From a virus, in the IMG/VR virus record IMGVR_UViG_3300045119_000662, positions 1 to 24,553 of that record: a DNA stretch of 24,553 nt, one strand, 5' to 3'. Both the position numbers and the translations under genes were made by a program. The notes under the pieces were generated by a model. It saw nothing but the letters and a program-made list of their open reading frames with translations. It had not been told where the DNA came from and ran no database searches. Shown one piece after another: positions 18,384-24,553 of the stretch; the first letter of the stretch is position 1, and each line of letters starts with the position of its first letter.

Positions 18384-18818
18384 GTGATGGCCGCCTCCGA
18401 TCATCTGCACCCCGAGCAGATGAAGCTGTTCATGACGGGCACCGAGTTGAAGGGCGCCATCACGGGCTCGATCGATCGCGCTCCGATGCAGTCGATGGAC
18501 GACATGTGGAAGCGCAAGACCCGCGAGTCCAAGAGCGACGCCTACCACGGCGGCGGCACCCACGCCAGCCTCAAGGCCCAGGGCTGGGTCGGCCCGGGGC
18601 CGGGGATCTACCACCGTCGTGAGTACGGGCCCATCCCCGAGTTCGACAAGGAGCACCTCCAGGTGGACGACGCTCACCACCGCATCGCCGCGGCCGCCGA
18701 CATCGAGGCGAAGTCGAAGGGCAAGCGCAACATCTGGATCCCGACGACCGACCGCTCCGAGGCTGACGTGCAGACCCGCTCTCAGAAGTTCAAGCGGTTC
18801 GACCAGGACGCGATGTAA
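18384..18818 (+). CDS. ParB-like motif protein upstream of the portal
   Basis: The product is 144 residues. Near residue 95 the segment VDDAHHRIAAAADIE, followed by NIWIPT, resembles the nucleotide-binding DGxHRxxAA loop of ParB-like/Srx-fold domains, with Asp in place of Gly. The rest is charged and helical. GTG 18384 or ATG 18387 may be the start. The stop overlaps the portal ATG by one base, so the two are translated together. ParB-like folds occur near portals in several phages. Nuclease or CTPase activity is unproven. Confidence 0.6.
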   Translation: MMAASDHLHPEQMKLFMTGTELKGAITGSIDRAPMQSMDDMWKRKTRESKSDAYHGGGTHASLKAQGWVGPGPGIYHRREYGPIPEFDKEHLQVDDAHHRIAAAADIEAKSKGKRNIWIPTTDRSEADVQTRSQKFKRFDQDAM

Positions 18819-20476
18819 TGGGCATAGCGTTCTATCCCCCGAGCTATCGAGCGGCGGCGTCTGACCTCACCATCGCCATCAGCCCGCTCGGCCTGGTTGA
18901 ACTCGCCGACGAAGAGTTTGAAGTTCACGGCCCCCGCCTGAACCGCTACGCCAACAACTGGGCGTGGTTCCTGGGCCACCACTGGGCCTACCGGCGGGAG
19001 ATCGGGGAACCGCAACTCGTCTTCAACTGGGTCCGGGCGTTCAGCGACTTCCTGGTCAACTTCTCATTCGGGCGCGGCATCTACTTCGGCAGCCCTGAGG
19101 CGACCCAGGCCATCACCCCCTACCTCCTCAAGGAGGTGTGGGAGGTCCACAACGACAAGCACGCCGTGATGAACGAGATCGGGCAGCAGGGCTCCGTCTC
19201 GGGCGACGTGTTCGCCAAGGTCGCCTACGAGCCGCCCTACGTAGACGTCGCCGGCCTGCCCCACGAAGGTCGCATCCGCATCCTGCCCCTCAACCCTGCC
19301 TTCTGCTTCCCCGAGTGGCATCCGCACGACCGCACCCGGATGATCCGCTTCAAGCTTCGTTACAAGTTCTGGGGCACGGCCGTCGATGGCACCCGGCAGG
19401 TGATGACGTACACGGAACTCATCACCGACGACGTCATCGAGGAGTACATCAACGACGAGTTGATCGACCAGCGGCCCAACCAGATGGGGGAGATCCCCAT
19501 CGCCTACACGCAGAACTACGCCGTCTCGTCCTCACCGTGGGGCCTCTCCGACATCCAGGAGATCATCCCGCTGAATCGGGAGTACAACGAGAAGGCCACT
19601 GAAATATCCGACATCATAAACTACCACGTTGCCCCAGTCACCATCATCACGGGGGCGAAAGCAAGCAACCTGGAGAAGGGCCCCCGCAAGATCTGGGCCA
19701 TCGGCTCCGACAAGGCCAAGGTGTCGAACCTGGAGTTGGAGACGAACTTCACGGGCCCGCTGGGCTACATGGAGTTGCTCAAGCAGGCGATGCACGAGAT
19801 GACGGGTGTGCCAGCGACGGCCCTGGGCACGCTCCAGCCCATCAGCAACACCAGCGGCGTGGCGCTGGCCCTGCAGTACCAGCCGCTCATGCTCAAGCAC
19901 GAGCGCAAGAAGACCCAGTACATCCCCTTCTTCCAACGGGTGAACGCCCTCATCATCAAGACGGCGTTCCTGTTCGCCCCCGAACTCACGATCTACAACC
20001 CGTACCTGTCGAGCATCCAGATCCGGCCCGACCAGATCCCACAGTTGGATCCAAGCGACCCGGTGACGTTCCGGACCACGGTCGAGTGGACCTCCCCGAT
20101 GCCGATGGACACGCTCATCAAGATCAACGAGATTCAGGCGAAGATGGCGATGAACCTGGAGAGCCGGCGCGGCGCCCTGGTCGACCTGGGCGAGCAGTTC
20201 CCGGACCAGAAGATGCGGGAGATCTTCGAAGAGATGATCGAGGACGCCAAGTCGCAGGGCGCCCTCGACCTGATCCGCAGTCAGTTGGCGGCCTTCAACA
20301 TGGCGGCGACGGGCATGACGCCCGACGGGCAGCCGCTCATGGGCCAGGACGCCGAAGGCAACCCGGTGCCGGCGCAGCCGCCGGTCGATCCGAACCTCGC
20401 TCGGGAGGTTCAGCAGTTGGCGTACGGGATCATGCCGCCGCAGATCCTCGACTTCAACTCGGAGGACTCGGGGTGA
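18818..20476 (+). CDS. Portal protein
   Basis: The product is 552 residues, typical for SPP1 gp6-like portals, which form the dodecameric ring at one capsid vertex through which DNA passes. Recognisable blocks are NWVRAFSDFLVNFSFGRG (about 69-86), the middle beta region with ILPLNPAFCFPEW, and the helical stem segment LLKQAMHEMTGVPATALG with SNTSGVALALQYQPL. The C-terminus is acidic and Gln/Pro-rich (the crown). It is coupled to the ParB-like gene. A degenerate CATAG palindrome covers the first codons. The end is followed by the palindrome at 20494. Confidence 0.93.
   Translation: MGIAFYPPSYRAAASDLTIAISPLGLVELADEEFEVHGPRLNRYANNWAWFLGHHWAYRREIGEPQLVFNWVRAFSDFLVNFSFGRGIYFGSPEATQAITPYLLKEVWEVHNDKHAVMNEIGQQGSVSGDVFAKVAYEPPYVDVAGLPHEGRIRILPLNPAFCFPEWHPHDRTRMIRFKLRYKFWGTAVDGTRQVMTYTELITDDVIEEYINDELIDQRPNQMGEIPIAYTQNYAVSSSPWGLSDIQEIIPLNREYNEKATEISDIINYHVAPVTIITGAKASNLEKGPRKIWAIGSDKAKVSNLELETNFTGPLGYMELLKQAMHEMTGVPATALGTLQPISNTSGVALALQYQPLMLKHERKKTQYIPFFQRVNALIIKTAFLFAPELTIYNPYLSSIQIRPDQIPQLDPSDPVTFRTTVEWTSPMPMDTLIKINEIQAKMAMNLESRRGALVDLGEQFPDQKMREIFEEMIEDAKSQGALDLIRSQLAAFNMAATGMTPDGQPLMGQDAEGNPVPAQPPVDPNLAREVQQLAYGIMPPQILDFNSEDSG
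18823..18836. repeat. Degenerate CATAG-N4-CTATC site in the portal start
   Basis: CATAG-CGTT-CTATC differs by one base from the palindrome family and lies in codons 2-7 of the portal gene. It could affect translation or be chance. Confidence 0.25.
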
Positions 20477-20493
20477 GCCGCTAAGACCCGAGG

Positions 20494-20509
20494 CCATAGC
20501 CATCTATGG
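20494..20509. promoter_or_regulatory. Palindrome CCATAG-CCAT-CTATGG
   Basis: Perfect 6-bp arms, identical to those at 6080-6095. It lies between portal and scaffold. A possible -10 box TATAGA (20519-20524) is just downstream, so the palindrome would cover its -35 region, as an activator or repressor site could. Confidence 0.55.
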
Positions 20510-20562
20510 TGGCTCTGGTATAGATATGGGGTGACACGGGGCCGAACGAGGGGCAACAGTCG

Positions 20563-21399
20563 ATGACCTTCCAGGACAACACCGCCCAGCAGCAGCCTGC
20601 AGGTGGCATCGTAGAGACGAGCGACGGCTTTCTGGTCGGCGTTCAGCCTGCTCAGCCACGCCAGGCCAACGGCTGGGGCGAGAACGGGGCGCAGACGCTC
20701 CAACAGCAACCGCAGCCGCTGCAGCAACCGCAGGGCCGTCTCTTCACCGAAGCCGAGGTCGAGGCACTGCGCCGGCAGGAGCAGGAAGCGATCGCAGCGC
20801 GCATGGAGGAGATGAACAGCCAGTTGCAGGCGCTGCGTGAGGAACGCGAGGCCGAGGCGGCCGCTCGTCAGGCCGCCGCCGACGCCGAGGCGGCCGCGCA
20901 ACGCCAACGTGAGGAGTCGGAGATGGATCTCCGGGCCCTCATGGAGAAGCGCGACCAGGAGTGGACCCAGCGCCTCGAAGAGACGGAAGCCCGCTACGCC
21001 ACCGACCGGGCCGTCTTCGAGAAGGAGCGGCAACTGACGCAGTTGTCCGAGTACCGACGGGATCGCATCGAGCAGGAGCAGGAGTGGATCCTGCCCGAGC
21101 TTCGGGACTTCGTGACCGGCGACACCGTCGAGGCGGTGGACCAGTCGATCGAGTTCATGAAGCAGCGGAGCGAGATCATCGCTTCGAACTTCGCGGCAGC
21201 GGCGCAGCAGCAGCAGGCGCAGTTGCCGTTCCGGGGCGGGGCCATGCCCACCGTCCCACCGGTAGGACCGATGGAACAGCTACCGAGCTATGAGCAGATC
21301 ACACCAGCGATGGTGGATTCGATGACCATGGACGAGTACAAGCGCCACCGACCCCAACTCCTACAGGCGGCCAATCCCAACCGACGGCGGGGCCAGTAG
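20563..21399 (+). CDS. Putative capsid scaffolding protein
   Basis: The product is 278 residues. Position between portal and major capsid, and composition (Gln/Glu/Arg-rich, long helices from about 60 to 190 such as EVEALRRQEQEAIAARMEEM), match phage scaffolding proteins that guide prohead assembly and then leave. The N-terminus is Gln-rich (QQQPQPLQQPQ); the C-terminus (TMDEYKRHRPQLLQ) looks like a short helix that could bind the shell. No protease motif was seen. GAGGGG about eight bases upstream of the ATG is a fair ribosome-binding site. The role is inferred from context. Confidence 0.75.
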   Translation: MTFQDNTAQQQPAGGIVETSDGFLVGVQPAQPRQANGWGENGAQTLQQQPQPLQQPQGRLFTEAEVEALRRQEQEAIAARMEEMNSQLQALREEREAEAAARQAAADAEAAAQRQREESEMDLRALMEKRDQEWTQRLEETEARYATDRAVFEKERQLTQLSEYRRDRIEQEQEWILPELRDFVTGDTVEAVDQSIEFMKQRSEIIASNFAAAAQQQQAQLPFRGGAMPTVPPVGPMEQLPSYEQITPAMVDSMTMDEYKRHRPQLLQAANPNRRRGQ

Positions 21400-21417
21400 C
21401 CCCAAGGAGACAACACA

Positions 21418-22815
21418 ATGGCAACTGCCGGCGCCCTAGGTGGCGAGCTTCCAGTCATTTCCGGGATCACCGGAACCACCCGACTCGCCTCCGGCGGGCC
21501 GATGTCCCAGTACATGCCCGCAGCCGGCTACGACTCCGTCGCCGGCATGGACAACACCGCCGTTGGATACGGAACGGGGGTGGTGTCGGGCTCCACGATG
21601 ATGGGCCCCGCGATCCAGACGATCTGGTCGAAGGAGATCCTCTTCCAGAGCATGCCAGTGCTCCGCTTCGAGCAGTTCGCCGTCAAGAAGACGGAACTGG
21701 GAACGATGCCCGGTCTGACGGTCAACTTCATGCGCTACAACAACCTGCCGATCCCGGCGGGTCCCCTCCTGGAGGGCGTGCGGATGAAGACCCACGCCAT
21801 CTCGGCCAACCAGTACGCGATCACGGTTGCCGAGCAGGGCTTTGCGGTGGCTGTTTCGGAACTGCTCCTCAATGCCTCCTTTGACGACGTGATGGCCTCG
21901 GCCAGCCGTCTCCTGGGGCGCAACATGGCGTTGTACATGGACGGCCAGGCCCGGGCCACGCTGCAGCGTGCGTCGAGCGTCGTGTTCGGCTACCAGAAGC
22001 CGGGCGCCATCAACACCGGCTACGGCATCTACGAGCCGGGCTCGCCGCCCACCGGCACCACGCCGGTTTCCTCGGTCCTCGCCGCAGCGGCCACGCCGGC
22101 CAACTGGTACATCCTCCACCCGTGGTCGGTCAAGGACGCCGTCGAGGTGCTCGCCACGAAGAACGTCCCTCGCCTCGGTGAGACGTACGTCTGCTTCGTG
22201 CACCCGCACCAGAGCCGCAAGCTGCGCGACACGCCGGAGTGGATCGAGGTCACCAAGTACGCCGCCCCCGGCAACTTCATGCTCGGGGAGATCGGCCGGC
22301 TCGACGACGTCGTCTTCATCGAGACGACGCAGATCGGGGCTCCGGTCGGCACCGACGCCAACGTCGCCGGCTGGTCGCCGGTCAACGACCAGTACCCGCA
22401 GCTTCCGGGCTCCAACGTCACCACGCCGAACCCCTCGAACCCGGACTGGCGCGGCACGGCGTTGGGCAAGGCGGGCGACGCTGAGACGACGTTCCCCGAC
22501 ATCCTGCAGCCGGCCGCCGGCACGCCCGACGTCCCGCCCTACAACTCGGCCTCGGATGGCGGCGCTGCCGGCCTCGCCTTCGACAACGACGATGTGGCGA
22601 CGCCGGGCTGGGGCGCCCCGTGGGGTCCGAGCACCTCGGCCTACGAGGCCATCATGCTGGGTGACAACGCCTTCGGCCAGGCCATCAGCCTGCCCGTCGA
22701 ACTGCGCGACGGCGGCGTGCTCGACTTCGGTCGTGAGCACGCGCTGGCGTGGTACTCGATCTGGGGCTGGGGCGTCATCACGGAGTCCTCGGTCGTCAAG
22801 ATCGTCACGAACTGA
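21418..22815 (+). CDS. Major capsid protein, N4-gp56-like
   Basis: The product is 465 residues and probably forms the icosahedral shell with an HK97-type fold. Segments TIWSKEILFQSMPVLRFEQF, LTVNFMRYNNLP, then VAEQGFAVAVSELLLNASFD and later YVCFVHPHQSRKLRD with FMLGEIGRLDDVVFIETTQ follow the N4-gp56 major capsid pattern. The stretch about 320-400 is Pro/Gly/Asn-rich and may be an insertion or surface loop. AAGGAGA seven bases before the ATG is a strong ribosome-binding site. A 13-bp hairpin lies 16 bases after the stop, fitting a highly expressed gene. Confidence 0.88.
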   Translation: MATAGALGGELPVISGITGTTRLASGGPMSQYMPAAGYDSVAGMDNTAVGYGTGVVSGSTMMGPAIQTIWSKEILFQSMPVLRFEQFAVKKTELGTMPGLTVNFMRYNNLPIPAGPLLEGVRMKTHAISANQYAITVAEQGFAVAVSELLLNASFDDVMASASRLLGRNMALYMDGQARATLQRASSVVFGYQKPGAINTGYGIYEPGSPPTGTTPVSSVLAAAATPANWYILHPWSVKDAVEVLATKNVPRLGETYVCFVHPHQSRKLRDTPEWIEVTKYAAPGNFMLGEIGRLDDVVFIETTQIGAPVGTDANVAGWSPVNDQYPQLPGSNVTTPNPSNPDWRGTALGKAGDAETTFPDILQPAAGTPDVPPYNSASDGGAAGLAFDNDDVATPGWGAPWGPSTSAYEAIMLGDNAFGQAISLPVELRDGGVLDFGREHALAWYSIWGWGVITESSVVKIVTN

Positions 22816-22830
22816 ACGACCGAAGCGAAC

Positions 22831-22863
22831 GGGGCAGGGGGCATGCAAGGTGCCCCCTGCCCC
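22831..22863 (+). terminator. Perfect 13-bp hairpin after the capsid gene
   Basis: GGGGCAGGGGGCA (22831-22843) and TGCCCCCTGCCCC (22851-22863) pair perfectly around a seven-base loop. No T run follows. It could be a partial terminator or an mRNA-stabilising 3' end that sets capsid levels above the downstream genes. Confidence 0.65.
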
Positions 22864-22883
22864 GACCAGTGTGAGGAGCGCGC

Positions 22884-23441
22884 ATGAGCATGGTCACCGT
22901 TCACGGCCCGTACACGATGTACTCGCGGGCCGTGGTGCAGAACGCCTCGGGCAGCGCCCGAGCCACCGTCAATCCCTCCAACGGCTTGATCTGGACCTTC
23001 GTCCCCCGGGATCAGAGCCAGCCGGCCGCCAACTACGACTGGGCCTACACCGGCCTGACCGGTGTCCCGGCGACCCCGGTCAACGACACCATGTCGCCCA
23101 CCGTCACCTTCGCCGGGGCGGGCACGGCGACCGTCACGTTGACCCTGAACGGAGTCGCCCAGGCCCCGATCACGATCAACGCCGTCGCCGGCACGGGGGG
23201 AGCGGGGGTCAGCCTGTTGGAGGCCGAGGAGGGTGGAGGCGATGAGCCGCCGCCGGACGACGGCGGGACCGAGGCGCCCGAGGTGGCCGTGGGCTACGAC
23301 CCCGGTGCCCACACGGTGCCCGAGGTCGAGCAGTTCGCACAGGACAACCCCGACCAACTGGAAGAGATCATCGCTGCCGAGGAAGCGGGCAAGGCCCGGG
23401 TGACGCTGCTGTCCTTCCTGGAGTCCATGCGGGACGCCTAA
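22884..23441 (+). CDS. Ig-like head decoration or neck protein
   Basis: The product is 185 residues. Residues 1-110 form a beta-sandwich-like domain (TVTFAGAGTATVTLTLNG, APITINAVAG) as in Ig-like or PKD virion decoration domains. A Gly/Asp/Pro-rich linker follows. The last 45 residues (VPEVEQFAQDNPDQLEEI and KARVTLLSFLES) resemble the small helical C-terminal unit I recall from actinophage head-to-tail or tail-associated proteins. GAGGAG precedes the ATG. It sits right after the capsid hairpin. The virion location is inferred. Confidence 0.7.
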   Translation: MSMVTVHGPYTMYSRAVVQNASGSARATVNPSNGLIWTFVPRDQSQPAANYDWAYTGLTGVPATPVNDTMSPTVTFAGAGTATVTLTLNGVAQAPITINAVAGTGGAGVSLLEAEEGGGDEPPPDDGGTEAPEVAVGYDPGAHTVPEVEQFAQDNPDQLEEIIAAEEAGKARVTLLSFLESMRDA

Positions 23442-23444
23442 TCT

Positions 23445-23460
23445 CCATACCTGGCTATCC
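23445..23460. repeat. Degenerate palindrome CCATAC-CTGG-CTATCC
   Basis: Shares the arm layout and four-base spacer of the CCATAG-N4-CTATGG sites, with three mismatches. It lies 15 bases before the GTG at 23476. Confidence 0.25.
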
Positions 23461-23475
23461 CAAGGAGCACCGAAC

Positions 23476-23763
23476 GTGGCCGCACGCACAACCCAAGAGC
23501 CCGAAGAGCCGCAGCCCGAGAACGAGGTGACGACTCCCGAGAGCTTGGGCTTCCGCCGTCCGGAGATCGAGGTCGAGCAGGTTCAGGTCCGTCCCCAGGT
23601 GGCCGATAGCGACGGCACGGTGCAGATCCGCATGAGCCGCACGATCGAGGAGTTCACGTTCGGCAACCCGCACGTGCACTACCACCTGGAGGAGGGGAAG
23701 ATCTACAAGATGCCGGCTGGCATCGCTCACTACCTCGACACGCTCGGAGCCGTGTACCACTGA
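23476..23763 (+). CDS. Hypothetical small virion-region protein
   Basis: The product is 95 residues. The first 30 are Glu/Pro-rich and disordered; the rest (VQIRMSRTIEEFTFGN, YHLEEGKIYKMPAGIAHYLDTLG) looks like a compact beta-rich unit of the kind found in small neck or head-associated actinophage proteins (memory only). AAGGAG nine bases before the GTG is a usable ribosome-binding site. Its neighbours are head and tail genes. Confidence 0.75.
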   Translation: MAARTTQEPEEPQPENEVTTPESLGFRRPEIEVEQVQVRPQVADSDGTVQIRMSRTIEEFTFGNPHVHYHLEEGKIYKMPAGIAHYLDTLGAVYH

Positions 23764-23780
23764 CCATGTAAGGAGATCCG

Positions 23781-24553
23781 ATGCCAGCCCCCTCGGTCCA
23801 GCACCAGGGGTTCTTCGTCCCCAACGCGCAGGACGTCACCCAGCCCGAACTGGCCGAGCCCGATCGGATCGACTTCAACTCCCTCGGCAACGCCAAGTGG
23901 GGCGTGCTCTCCGGGTGCAAGGTCACCGTCAACGGGTCCTTGGCGACGGTCACACCCGGCGTTGCGCTCGTCAACGGCGTCCTCGTGGACGTCACGGGCG
24001 GCCAGAACTCGAACGTCGGCTCGGGGGGCACGCAGGACCGCTTCGACCTCGTCGGATGCGACGTCACGGGAGCACTCGTGACCGTCGGCGGGGCTCCGTC
24101 GCTCGACCCCGTCTTCCCGGACCCGCCGTCGACCGTCACCGTGTTCGCCGCCGTGCTGTGCACGGCCGGCGGCGGGCCCTACGACAACAACGTCATCGAC
24201 AAGCGGGTCATGTTGGCCGACTCGCTCAAGACGAAGCTGTCGCCCAGCGCCGACCTGATCTTCAACAAGAACGGCTCGGGGAACCTCTACAAGGTCATCG
24301 GTGACGGCACCACGTCGTGGAACGACGACGTCACCGTCCGCCGCTACGACGTCGGCGTGCTGCAGATCAGCACCAGCCTGCGCGTCGATGACTCGATCAC
24401 CTCGGGCGGCAACGTCTCGGTGGGCAAGAACCTCATCGCCACGAACCGGGTGCTCGGCTCGAACCTCCGCAACGACAGCGCTCTGCCCCCCGACGCCAGC
24501 GGCAACCCCGGCGACATCTTCCAGGACGGCGTCACCGGCAAGGCGTACATCTC
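23781..24553 (+). CDS. Tail fibre or tail-associated protein, 5' part
   Basis: This frame runs off the right edge after 257 codons. It starts at an ATG with a strong Shine-Dalgarno sequence (AAGGAG, six bases upstream). Residues 1-140 are beta-rich (WGVLSGCKVTVNGSLA, VALVNGVLVDVTGG), like receptor-binding or baseplate domains. Residues 150-250 are repetitive and strand-rich (SADLIFNKNGSGNLYKV, SLRVDDSITSGGNVSVGKNL), typical of trimeric fibre shafts. Host recognition is the likely role. The 3' end and full domain layout are not visible. Confidence 0.75.
   Translation, partial: MPAPSVQHQGFFVPNAQDVTQPELAEPDRIDFNSLGNAKWGVLSGCKVTVNGSLATVTPGVALVNGVLVDVTGGQNSNVGSGGTQDRFDLVGCDVTGALVTVGGAPSLDPVFPDPPSTVTVFAAVLCTAGGGPYDNNVIDKRVMLADSLKTKLSPSADLIFNKNGSGNLYKVIGDGTTSWNDDVTVRRYDVGVLQISTSLRVDDSITSGGNVSVGKNLIATNRVLGSNLRNDSALPPDASGNPGDIFQDGVTGKAYI

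Noticed and set aside
19532-20503. Long minus-strand frame in the portal region
   Set aside because: Arg/Leu/His-rich composition typical of antisense frames; the portal frame is unambiguous.
21436-22848. 470-codon open frame on the minus strand
   Set aside because: Shadow of the major capsid gene, rich in Arg/Val/Gly with no motif; the forward frame has clear capsid homology-like segments and a ribosome-binding site.

Overview
The window reads as part of a tailed double-stranded DNA phage (Caudoviricetes) genome of high GC content, most likely infecting an actinobacterium. The phage call rests on the right half, which carries a large terminase, portal, putative scaffold, N4-gp56-like major capsid protein, a neck-type protein and the start of a tail or fibre gene in canonical order. 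The actinobacterial call rests on GTG starts, TANNNT -10 boxes with leaderless mRNAs, a resuscitation-promoting-factor (Rpf) domain, an LPXTG sorting signal and Thr-rich linkers of the kind common in secreted actinobacterial proteins. No integrase, repressor, polymerase or lysin was recognised in this window.

Layout. (1) 1-8169: accessory region. It has short forward operons of small, mostly Cys-rich unknown proteins (one FkbM-type methyltransferase), interrupted by single genes on the minus strand. Four of the proteins are exported: a secreted GH16/LamG-like protein (3410-4627, minus), a Pro-rich lipoprotein (5378-5926, minus), a Thr-rich protein with both a lipobox and an LPHTG motif (6193-7548, plus) and an Rpf-domain lipoprotein (7594-8169, minus). 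(2) 8289-13801: a dense forward run of small unknown genes, often overlapping by 1-8 bases, with tRNA-Gly(GCC) and tRNA-Val(GAC), a KTSC-domain protein and a GNAT-like protein. (3) 13802-24553: a terminator, then packaging and head genes running forward off the right edge.

Regulation. The clearest pattern not explained by the genes is that about ten transcription-unit first genes start exactly six bases after a TANNNT hexamer, with no Shine-Dalgarno sequence. This predicts leaderless mRNAs and fixes their start codons. At 2918/2937 a perfect palindrome gives a -10 box in both directions for two divergent genes. The capsid-region genes mostly use Shine-Dalgarno leaders instead. A second palindrome family, CCATAG-N4-CTATGG and variants, sits near 6080, 12870, 15605 and 20494, with weaker copies elsewhere, several of them just upstream of head-gene units. 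A 13-bp perfect hairpin follows the major capsid gene.

Working idea (inference): the forward runs supply takeover and virion functions, while the exported proteins are independently promoted, moron-like genes that modify or decorate the host envelope. All functional names come from reading motifs by eye. No database search was possible.
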